A DNA stretch of 40,932 nucleotides from an uncultured Bacteroidota bacterium. Its GTDB lineage: Bacteria; Bacteroidota; Bacteroidia; Chitinophagales; LD1. Below are positions 33,956-40,932 of this stretch, in pieces. Under the pieces are notes generated by a model. It was not told where the DNA came from. It saw only the letters and a list, made by a program, of their open reading frames with translations, and searched no databases. Position 1 is the first letter of the stretch. Each line of letters starts with the position of its first letter. Position numbers and translations under genes: made by a program. Where the stretch lies: the NCBI GenBank assembly GCA_937894725.1, contig CALAYL010000006.1:1-40932 (forward strand), given 5' to 3'.

Positions 33956-34696
33956 ATGTATCAAAATAAAAAAGTAGTAGTCGTGCTGCCTGCCTACAAT
34001 GCCGCACTTACCTTAGAAAAAACCTACAGCGAAATCCCCTTTGATGTAGTAGATGAGGTAGTGCTAGTCGATGATGCAAGCGCAGACAACACATCGGAAC
34101 TGGCAAAAAAAATAGGCATCAACCATGTAATACGCCACGACAAAAATAAAGGCTATGGTGGCAACCAAAAATCTTGCTACGCAAAAGCGCTAGCACTCAA
34201 CGCAGACATTATTGTGATGCTACATCCCGATTACCAATATACACCAAAACTACTGCTCGCTATGATTAGCATTATAGGAAACGAAGTGTATCCTGTAGTA
34301 TTTGGGTCGCGAATACTGGGTAAAGGTGCACTTAATGGCGGTATGCCTAAATACAAGTACATCTTCAATCGAATGCTCACTTTATTCCAAAATATTTTGA
34401 TAGATCAAAAACTATCTGAGTACCATACAGGTTATAGGGCATTTTCTGGAGAAGTAGTGAAATCTCTAAATCTTGAGGCCAACTCCGATGATTTCGTTTT
34501 TGACAATCAAATGGTATCACAGATTTTTTATAAAGGCTTTGAAATAGGCGAGGTCACCTGCCCTACCAAATACTTTGAAGAAGCCTCTTCTATCAATTTT
34601 AGCCGTAGTGTAACGTATGGTCTTGGATGCTTGAAGGTATCACTTATTCACAGGCTTTGCAAATGGAGCTTGATGAAGAGTCCCCTATACAACTGA
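33956..34696 (+). CDS. Family 2 glycosyltransferase, DPM1-like
   Basis: A 246-aa cytoplasmic GT-A enzyme of the dolichol-phosphate mannosyltransferase type. It has the nucleotide-binding start VVVVLPAYNAALTLEKT, EVVLVDDASADNTSE, NKGYGGNQKSCYAKAL, the acidic metal motif in VMLHPDYQY, and the acceptor segment YHTGYRAFS. No membrane domain is evident. It is 41 bp after the DarB-like gene and may modify its lipid product or a polyprenyl phosphate. Confidence 0.88.
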   Translation: MYQNKKVVVVLPAYNAALTLEKTYSEIPFDVVDEVVLVDDASADNTSELAKKIGINHVIRHDKNKGYGGNQKSCYAKALALNADIIVMLHPDYQYTPKLLLAMISIIGNEVYPVVFGSRILGKGALNGGMPKYKYIFNRMLTLFQNILIDQKLSEYHTGYRAFSGEVVKSLNLEANSDDFVFDNQMVSQIFYKGFEIGEVTCPTKYFEEASSINFSRSVTYGLGCLKVSLIHRLCKWSLMKSPLYN

Positions 34697-34778
34697 TTTT
34701 TTTATTTGAAGCTAAATTTTGAAAAACGAAATAATTGTTTATAATTGTCTGCTTGTCTAAAAAACGAGTACTTAAAAT

Positions 34779-35159
34779 ATGGCAAGAAAACAATATACCT
34801 TAGAGTACATCATCCGCTCATCACCCGCTATTTTGTTCGAGTTTGTAACAGACCCTTCCAAGCTCGCACAATGGTTTTCAGACACTTGCGATGGCAATGA
34901 GTCATCCATTGTATTTGGTTGGAGTGGATCGCGAGAACAGGCCGATATACTTGAATTTATTGAAGATGAATATGTAAAATATCATTGGACAGACAACAAA
35001 GACAAAGAGTTTTTCTCGTTTAAAATATACAAATCAGAAATATCTTTTGAAACCGTATTAGAGGTTACGGACTTTGCTGAGGAGCGTGAAATGAAAGATC
35101 AAGCAAGGCTTTGGGATAGTCAGATAGAAGAACTTAAACACCATATTGGAGCAGGATAA
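34779..35159 (+). CDS. START-like (SRPBCC) domain protein
   Basis: A 126-aa cytoplasmic protein of the START/AHSA1-like fold. The N-terminus YTLEYIIRSSPAILFEFVTDPSKLAQWF is characteristic, and helix alpha-C closes the pocket at the end (ARLWDSQIEELKHHI). The ligand is unknown. The gene is 35 bp before the LptF/LptG permease gene; such pairing is common in Bacteroidota as far as I recall, so a role in lipid handling is possible. Confidence 0.85.
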   Translation: MARKQYTLEYIIRSSPAILFEFVTDPSKLAQWFSDTCDGNESSIVFGWSGSREQADILEFIEDEYVKYHWTDNKDKEFFSFKIYKSEISFETVLEVTDFAEEREMKDQARLWDSQIEELKHHIGAG

Positions 35160-35194
35160 CGGTTTCTTTAAAGTACCTTATTTCTACTCTTTCT

Positions 35195-36670
35195 ATGAAA
35201 ACGATTCTCTCCATTTTTCAGATAAAAAAATTTGATTGGTTGCTCATCAAAAGTTTCCTAGGGCCTTTTATTCTCACCTTTTTCATTTCTTTATTTGTAC
35301 TCGTCATGCAGTTTCTTTGGAAATATGTAGATGATATGGTAGGCAAAGGACTCAACGGATTTGTAGTACTTGAGCTAATATTTTATGCCTCGGCTAGATT
35401 AGTACCCTTAGCACTGCCCTTGGCCGTTTTGCTTTCCTCCATCATGACCTTTGGATCCATGGGCGAACATCTCGAACTCACCGCCATCAAAGCCGCTGGT
35501 ATCTCTCTCCACCGCACCATGTGGCCACTTACTATCACTACTATTTTTATAAGTGTTGGTGCATTTGTTTTTTCAAATTATCTTCTCCCAAAGTCGAATT
35601 TAAAATTCAGCTCTCTACTCTACGATATCCGAAATCAAAAACCATCTTTAGCTATCAAAGAAGGTATATTTTATAACGAAATCGATGGTTTTAATATAAG
35701 AGTAGAACGTAAAGGTAGCGATGGTAGCACCCTTTATGGCATACTGCTCTATGACCACACTTCAGGACAAGGTAGCGACCATGTGATCTATGCCGAAAAA
35801 GGGCAATTTATTCAAGATGAACAGAGCATGGCATTGACACTGCTACTCGAAAACGGCCGTCAATACAAAGAAACAAGTACTCGAAAACAACCAGAAGACC
35901 CCGAAAATTATGATTTGTATTATACCAAATTCAAATCGTGGGAAAAGAAATTTGACCTATCGAAATTTAAGCTTTCACGAAGTGATGAAAACTTTTTTAA
36001 AGACATGAAACAAATGCTGGCGCTCGAACAGCTAATTCTTCAACGGGATACTGTACTTGCTGAAAAGAAAAAGCTATTGCATACGATGAACGAATACACT
36101 ATTTCTAACTATTCATTTTCAAAATTTACGAAGGATAGCGTACAAGCACTAGCGGAGAATGGCCTGTTTAAACCCTTCTCAAAAACAGAAGATAGGATAG
36201 CGACCTTTCCTAAAACGGAACGAAATGCCATTTTTGAAAGAGCATTGAACCAAGCTAGAGCAATAAAAAACTATGCTGATATTTTGTTAAGTCAGTTAGA
36301 CTTTAAGCAGCGTGATGCCAATTCATACTTGATTGAAATCTATCGTAAATTCACCTTATCAATAGCCTGTCTTGTGTTGTTCTTTATTGGTGCACCACTA
36401 GGCTCAATCATCCGAAAAGGCGGGCTAGGCTGGCCATTGGCATATTCGATTGTGTTTTTCATTATCTATCATGTCACGTCTATCATAGGCGAAAAATCAG
36501 CGGAGAAACAAGTCATGTCTGTCTTTATGGGTATGTGGTTTTCTACATTGGTATTGATGCCTATTGGGTTTTTCTTGACTATAAAAGCGGCCAACGATTC
36601 TAACCTTTTCAATCTCGATTTCTATCTCAAACTATTTAGTCGAAAATCGAAATCTAGTATTGTAAAATGA
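35195..36670 (+). CDS. LptF/LptG-family lipopolysaccharide export permease
   Basis: A 491-aa inner-membrane protein of the YjgP/YjgQ family, part of the ABC complex that lifts LPS out of the inner membrane. Three helices at the N-terminus (about 20-130; FLGPFILTFFISLFVLVMQFLWKYVDDMVGKG in part) and three at the C-terminus (about 385-475) flank a periplasmic beta-jellyroll of about 250 residues that has a charged helical insertion. Which of LptF or LptG it is cannot be decided. Its stop overlaps the PAP2 gene by 4 bp. Confidence 0.88.
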   Translation: MKTILSIFQIKKFDWLLIKSFLGPFILTFFISLFVLVMQFLWKYVDDMVGKGLNGFVVLELIFYASARLVPLALPLAVLLSSIMTFGSMGEHLELTAIKAAGISLHRTMWPLTITTIFISVGAFVFSNYLLPKSNLKFSSLLYDIRNQKPSLAIKEGIFYNEIDGFNIRVERKGSDGSTLYGILLYDHTSGQGSDHVIYAEKGQFIQDEQSMALTLLLENGRQYKETSTRKQPEDPENYDLYYTKFKSWEKKFDLSKFKLSRSDENFFKDMKQMLALEQLILQRDTVLAEKKKLLHTMNEYTISNYSFSKFTKDSVQALAENGLFKPFSKTEDRIATFPKTERNAIFERALNQARAIKNYADILLSQLDFKQRDANSYLIEIYRKFTLSIACLVLFFIGAPLGSIIRKGGLGWPLAYSIVFFIIYHVTSIIGEKSAEKQVMSVFMGMWFSTLVLMPIGFFLTIKAANDSNLFNLDFYLKLFSRKSKSSIVK

Positions 36671-37281
36671 AGTTTAAAGCTCCTCACTTGCCACAAAACA
36701 CAAAACTATATGTAGCTGTGATAATAGTGTATAGTTTGGTGATGATTTCACTCCAGTTACTAGCGTCTAAATCTGCCCAACTTGTGTGGCTATCCGACCA
36801 TTTCAATCCCATTATTATCACAGTATTCAGCTATGTATCCATGTTGGCAGAACTGCCCGGCATCGTGCTTTTTGGCATTGTCGTATTGTATAAAAATCGC
36901 TCTACCGCATTCTCTTTTGCACTTGGCTGTACCCTCACGGGTATCGTTATCAATATGCTCAAGCAACTCGTATTTTCGAGCAGTGTGCGTCCTCGACTTT
37001 TTGCGCAAACAAACCATCTCGAACTACCCGCTATGGCTTCATCACTAATGCACTACAGTTTCCCCTCTGGCCATACTGCGATAGCAGTGTGCATGGGCTT
37101 TTGTTTATCTATATTGTTTCCGCAAAAAAAGGCTATTTTTTTTATCATCTTATTGACTCTTGGAGTAGCACTTTCGCGCATATTTTTATTTGCACATTTT
37201 GCTATTGATACCGCTATTGGTGCATTGATAGGCTTGATACTAGCCTGGTGTGGCCTGTATTTATTGCCTATCAAAGCCTGA
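36667..37281 (+). CDS. PAP2-family membrane phosphatase
   Basis: A 204-aa integral membrane phosphatase with about six helices. All three PAP2 motifs are present: K-x8-RP (Lys99 to Arg108-Pro109), PSGH (133-136) and SR-x5-H-x3-D (Ser170, Arg171, His177, Asp181). It could act on undecaprenyl pyrophosphate, on a phospholipid or on lipid A. It is coupled to the LPS permease gene by a 4-bp overlap, so a role in envelope lipid metabolism is likely. Confidence 0.92.
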   Translation: MKFKAPHLPQNTKLYVAVIIVYSLVMISLQLLASKSAQLVWLSDHFNPIIITVFSYVSMLAELPGIVLFGIVVLYKNRSTAFSFALGCTLTGIVINMLKQLVFSSSVRPRLFAQTNHLELPAMASSLMHYSFPSGHTAIAVCMGFCLSILFPQKKAIFFIILLTLGVALSRIFLFAHFAIDTAIGALIGLILAWCGLYLLPIKA

Positions 37282-37368
37282 TTTAATTTGAGCTATTTAA
37301 ATTGAAACCTGAGAATCTTAATGAAGTGTAAATTCTCTTCTTCTGCTAATTGGCTAATACAAAAACCC

Positions 37369-38655
37369 TCAAATTCTTTTATCCAACAACTTCCTTATTT
37401 GCATCAGCAGGCGGTCTAGCAAACTCATCTTTTCGGTAACTATGTCTATCGACACATTCGACTCTGGTTTGTAGGGAATACTCTTTTTGAAAGTGGTTTG
37501 CAATCCGTTGGTTAGAGCTATATCAATGCGGTATTTTTCTTGGTCGGGCGTGAGCGAAATGCGCTTTACTTTTCCCTCCAAAAATCCATATTTATCTTCT
37601 GGGAAAGACGCATTCACTATTTGCACCTCCTGCCCTACTTTCACAGCACCAGCGTTTTGGGTAGGGATGCTAGCTGCTACCAAATACTGCTGCTGATGGG
37701 GGATGATAGTAAACAAATCTTCCTGCGCTTTCACATTCATATTCGGCTGCCAATCTTTGGTATAAGCTATTTTGCCGTCTATGGCAGAGCGGATGATATA
37801 GCTTTGTGTCCATGTAGAAATCATATTCAGAAGACTCATTTTGCTTTGTGCTATGGCATCTAATAATTTCGACACTTCGGATTGGTAGTTTTCACGCAAT
37901 TCGGCTACTTGCTTTTGCTGGTCGGTGATGGTCATTTGCAGCTGCACCATGCCTTTTTCGGCAGCTGTAGCCTGTCCTTGTTTGTTTAGATAGTCCTTTT
38001 GTTTTTCATAAAAATCCATCTTCGATGTCATTCCCTCTTTGTAGAGCGACTGCTCTGCCTCCGTACGCTCAAGGGTCAAATCCAATTCCTTTTTTAGCCA
38101 ACCGAGTTGCTGTTTGGAGAGCCGGACTAATGCTTGATTTTGTCCGATTTGAGTTTGTAAATTTCGTAAGCGAATAGCCGTTGTTTTGTCTTGTACAAAT
38201 GTTTGAAAATCTAACACTGCTTTTTTCCAAGCTAAATATGGCGGATTGATTTCACCATACTGCACAACCGAATCTTCCGAAAACGCAAGCTTATACAATG
38301 CTGCGGAATCTGTTTCTTGCAGTTTTGATTTTAGCAACTCTAAGTCTTGAAAGTTAGCACTACTCTCCATTTCAGCTAAAATGCTATCTCGCTTTATGAG
38401 TGTGCCATTGGGATAATAAAGCTGCACTATCTTACCGCCCGATTTGGTGATGATGTGTAAAGGTGGATTTTTAGTAATCAAAACACCGTTGCCTTTCACT
38501 ACATCCGAATACCGCAAAAAATGCGCTACTAAACCCAGACACACCAACAAGCAAAACACTACCACTAAACCATAGCGTAGCATCCAAGATGGCGGTCGAG
38601 ATAAAAATTCGTTCATCGGCTCCGAACGCAAGGCTATATTTTTTTCTTCCATCAT
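37369..38655 (-). CDS. HlyD-family membrane fusion protein
   Basis: A 428-aa periplasmic adaptor of type I secretion systems. One membrane helix near the N-terminus (about 27-47) is followed by a first lipoyl half (LHIITKSGGKIVQLYYPNG), a long alpha-helical coiled-coil hairpin (about 100-275), the second lipoyl half (IIRSAIDGKIAYTKDW), and a beta-barrel domain with GQEVQIVNASFPEDKYG. It lies directly downstream of the C39 ABC exporter on the same strand and would link it to an outer-membrane channel. No TolC-like gene is in the window. Confidence 0.9.
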   Translation of the reverse strand: MMEEKNIALRSEPMNEFLSRPPSWMLRYGLVVVFCLLVCLGLVAHFLRYSDVVKGNGVLITKNPPLHIITKSGGKIVQLYYPNGTLIKRDSILAEMESSANFQDLELLKSKLQETDSAALYKLAFSEDSVVQYGEINPPYLAWKKAVLDFQTFVQDKTTAIRLRNLQTQIGQNQALVRLSKQQLGWLKKELDLTLERTEAEQSLYKEGMTSKMDFYEKQKDYLNKQGQATAAEKGMVQLQMTITDQQKQVAELRENYQSEVSKLLDAIAQSKMSLLNMISTWTQSYIIRSAIDGKIAYTKDWQPNMNVKAQEDLFTIIPHQQQYLVAASIPTQNAGAVKVGQEVQIVNASFPEDKYGFLEGKVKRISLTPDQEKYRIDIALTNGLQTTFKKSIPYKPESNVSIDIVTEKMSLLDRLLMQIRKLLDKRI

Positions 38656-38787
38656 TTCTTTTTAGTTGTTAGGGGATTGGGTGTTGGGGGATTGGGAGGG
38701 CATTTGCTAATTTGCTAATCAAACCATCCTCTTCATCCTCCATTCTCCATTCCCACATCCTCCAATTCTAAATTCCTACATCCTCCT
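38656..38787. repeat. Spacer with G-runs and short repeats
   Basis: The 132-bp spacer between the exporter and adaptor genes is low-complexity. The plus strand has five G-runs (lengths 4, 3, 5, 3, 3) at 38672-38700 separated by 1-4 bases, the pattern of a G-quadruplex. Next come a tandem TTTGCTAA x2 (38703-38718) and four copies of CATCCTC (starting 38725, 38734, 38756 and 38779). The G-run block ends 17 bp upstream of the HlyD start on the opposite strand. Confidence 0.7.
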
Positions 38788-40932
38788 TTAATTTCCCAAT
38801 TCCAACTGATTTTTTACCAATTCATAATATGCACCTCTAGCGGCAGTGAGCGATTCGTGATTTCCCTCCTCTATTATTTTGCCTCTATCGAGTACGATTA
38901 TTTTATCCGCATTTTTCACCGTACTCAATCTATGGGCTATCACTACAGCCGTTTTCCCTTTCAAAAAGCCATCTAGGTTTTCCATGATTTGCTTTTCATT
39001 ATTAGCATCTAGCGAAGAAGTAGCCTCATCAAAAAACAAAATAGAGGGGTTTTTATACACTGCTCTAGCTATCAACATCCGCTGTCGCTGACCACCTGAA
39101 AGCCCTGCCCCATCTTGCCCTATCTTGGTATTATAGTGCAGGGGCAGCTCCTCTATAAAATCTTGAATACACGCTATACCAGCCGCAGCCCGTACCTGAT
39201 TGGTATCGGGCATTTCATCGCCTACGGCTATGTTTTTAGCGATAGAGTCATTAAAGATAAACCCATCTTGCATCACTGTGCCACAAGCCGCTCGCCAAGC
39301 CTTGTGCGCTATAGCCGTGAGGGGCGTAGCACCTAGCGATATACTGCCCTCTTGTGGCTCATAAAAGCGCAAAAGCAATTTCAGCAAAGTAGTTTTGCCA
39401 CTCCCACTTGCGCCCACTATGGCGGTTACTCTGCCTGGAGGGATGCTCAGCTGTATGCCATCTAAGACTTTCGCTTTAGTACCCGGATAGGCAAAAGACA
39501 GTTCCGAAAGCACTATCGGCTGCTGTGTGTTTATTTCTTGTAGCTTATTTTCTATATCCGTTTCTTCATCTTCTTTGGTATGTATTTCTGCCAATCGCTC
39601 TAGGCTTATTTTGACAGTTTGGAGGGTGAGGATAAAATTCATGAGTGCCTGCACAGGCGAGTTTAGCTGACCGATGATGTAGGAGATAGACAGCATCATC
39701 CCCAGCGTTATTTTGCCATCTATCACCAGTTTGGCAGCCAAAAAAGTGATGAATATATTTTTAAATTCGTTGATAAAATTTGCCCCTGTACTCTGCACCT
39801 GCTCTAGGGTGAGCGCACTGAGGTGGGTTTTAAACAAGGCAACTCGCAGCCGCTCCCAACCCCATCGTTTTTGCTGCTCGGCATTGTGCAGTTTTATCTC
39901 CTGCATCCCATTGATGAGTTCTATGATTTTGGTCTGCTCATCGCTGGCTCGGCTAAACTGTCGGTAGTCAAAATCTTTTCGCTTTTTTAAAAATATCGAT
40001 ACCCAAAGGGCATAAAGCAAAGTACCCACTGCGAACACTCCGAAAATCTGCAAATCATACAATGCCAAAATAGCCCCGAAAATAAGCAAGGTGAATACCG
40101 AAAAAATAGCCTGCACCGAACCTGAAGTGAGGAGCTGCTCTACCCGCTGATTGTCATGTACTCGCTGGAGGATATCGCCCGTAACCTTCACATCAAAAAA
40201 CGAAATAGGCAGCCGCATCAGTTTTATAAAAAAATCGGACACCAAAGAGATATTGACCCGCATACCGATATGCAAAAATATCCAGGTCTGCACCACCTCT
40301 ATCATAGACCTGCCTATAAATAATGCCAACTGGGCGAAGAGGACCAGATACACAAAATCTAAATCATTTTGGCGCACGCCAGTATCCACCATACTTTGGG
40401 TAAAAAACGGCAATGCCAACTGTATAGCCGAGGCGGCTAAAAGCCCAAAGCAAAGCTGCCATAGTAGTCGCTGATGCTGCCACAGATAGTGGAGTATGCG
40501 CCTAAAGCCGTACTCCTTGTTTTCGGGTTCGTTTTCTTGGGCAAAAAATGACTCCGTAGGCTCTACCAAAAGGGCTATGCCCTCTTCGGTGGTAGCGGTA
40601 GCCGACTCGCCTATCCATGCCTGCAAAAAGTCTATCTCGCTCAGTGCCACCAAGCCATGCCCAGGGTCGGCTATATGATAGGTTTTCTTTTTAGTAAAAA
40701 AGGACTGGCTGATTTTATACAGTACCACGAAGTGATTTTGCCGCCAGTGGAGCAGACAAGGCAGGGGCGCATCTGCCTGTAGTTTCTCGGCACTTATCTT
40801 CACGGCTAGGGTACGAAAACCCAGCTGCTCGGCAGCCTCAGCTAAACCTAAGAGCGAGGTGCCCTCTCTAGTAGTATCTGTAACCACCCCCAAAAATAGG
40901 CTAGGTTTAAAGTTGACAAAACACAAACACAG
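38788..40932 (-). CDS. Peptidase-containing ABC exporter (C39 type), partial
   Basis: The 5' end is cut by the window edge; 714 aa are visible and the frame stays open to the last base. The N-terminal C39 peptidase domain (about 1-125) shows TREGTSLLGLAEAAEQLGF, the catalytic His in HWRQNHFVVLY and Asp in IADPGHG. The catalytic Cys should lie just outside. A membrane domain (about 150-430) and an ATPase domain follow: Walker A GASGSGKTT, signature LSGGQRQR, Walker B ILFFDEATSSLD. Such exporters cut double-Gly leaders from peptides and export them. The HlyD adaptor gene follows. No substrate peptide is recognisable in the window. Confidence 0.93.
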   Translation of the reverse strand: MCLCFVNFKPSLFLGVVTDTTREGTSLLGLAEAAEQLGFRTLAVKISAEKLQADAPLPCLLHWRQNHFVVLYKISQSFFTKKKTYHIADPGHGLVALSEIDFLQAWIGESATATTEEGIALLVEPTESFFAQENEPENKEYGFRRILHYLWQHQRLLWQLCFGLLAASAIQLALPFFTQSMVDTGVRQNDLDFVYLVLFAQLALFIGRSMIEVVQTWIFLHIGMRVNISLVSDFFIKLMRLPISFFDVKVTGDILQRVHDNQRVEQLLTSGSVQAIFSVFTLLIFGAILALYDLQIFGVFAVGTLLYALWVSIFLKKRKDFDYRQFSRASDEQTKIIELINGMQEIKLHNAEQQKRWGWERLRVALFKTHLSALTLEQVQSTGANFINEFKNIFITFLAAKLVIDGKITLGMMLSISYIIGQLNSPVQALMNFILTLQTVKISLERLAEIHTKEDEETDIENKLQEINTQQPIVLSELSFAYPGTKAKVLDGIQLSIPPGRVTAIVGASGSGKTTLLKLLLRFYEPQEGSISLGATPLTAIAHKAWRAACGTVMQDGFIFNDSIAKNIAVGDEMPDTNQVRAAAGIACIQDFIEELPLHYNTKIGQDGAGLSGGQRQRMLIARAVYKNPSILFFDEATSSLDANNEKQIMENLDGFLKGKTAVVIAHRLSTVKNADKIIVLDRGKIIEEGNHESLTAARGAYYELVKNQLELGN

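Noticed and set aside
1..40932. Mobile-element origin of the denitrification genes
   Set aside because: No transposase, integrase, tRNA-associated direct repeats or obvious composition break was seen.

Overview
The window looks like a chromosomal segment of a facultatively denitrifying member of the Bacteroidota. The support for this is a low GC content, few Shine-Dalgarno sequences, a TAnnTTTG-type -7 element, a fused RibBA, a Sec-type lipoprotein NosZ (clade II), a DarA/DarB-like pair and many short lipoprotein signal peptides. The exact family cannot be told from the sequence. I see no insertion sequence, integrase, tRNA, rRNA or CRISPR.

Layout. 1-1266: a terminator of an upstream gene, a mono-haem cytochrome c lipoprotein and a group III truncated haemoglobin. 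1378-5441: a three-gene cassette (ILVBL/HACL-like ThDP lyase, isochorismatase-fold hydrolase, long-chain acyl-CoA synthetase) that could form a short alpha-oxidation route. 5564-16084: an NsrR-like Rrf2 regulator followed by a tight ten-gene unit, norC-norB-nirK-(SUMF1-like)-SCO-(beta-barrel)-ric-norQ-norD-(beta-carbonic anhydrase). 16186-17259: an unrecognised lipoprotein. 17590-19419 (minus): a haem-copper-oxidase-like membrane protein without metal ligands, and a Crp/Fnr regulator. 19727-26279: a fasciclin lipoprotein, nosZ, a NosB-like membrane protein, nosL, nosD, nosF and nosY.

Together these genes encode nitrite -> NO -> N2O -> N2. NirK makes NO and NorBC removes it. NorQD matures the NO reductase, RIC repairs NO-damaged Fe-S clusters, and NosL/D/F/Y supply and mature the copper sites of NosZ. 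SCO probably serves a copper site of NirK or another oxidoreductase. No nitrate reductase lies in the window. A 22-bp near-palindrome occurs upstream of the rrf2 gene and again, inverted, upstream of norC. It is the best regulatory signal here and probably the operator of the Rrf2 protein.

The remaining third is envelope and housekeeping: surE; on the minus strand an OmpR-type response regulator and a translationally coupled set of two glycosyltransferases, ribBA and a small Cys/His protein; on the plus strand darA-like, darB-like, a DPM1-like glycosyltransferase, a START-like protein, an LptF/LptG permease and a PAP2 phosphatase; and at the right edge, on the minus strand, an HlyD adaptor with a C39-peptidase ABC exporter cut by the window end. 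The spacer between those last two has a G-quadruplex-like motif and short repeats.

The least explained parts are the extra genes embedded in the nir/nor operon (a SUMF1-like protein without catalytic cysteines, a beta-barrel, a lipoprotein carbonic anhydrase) and the oxidase-like protein beside the Crp/Fnr gene.
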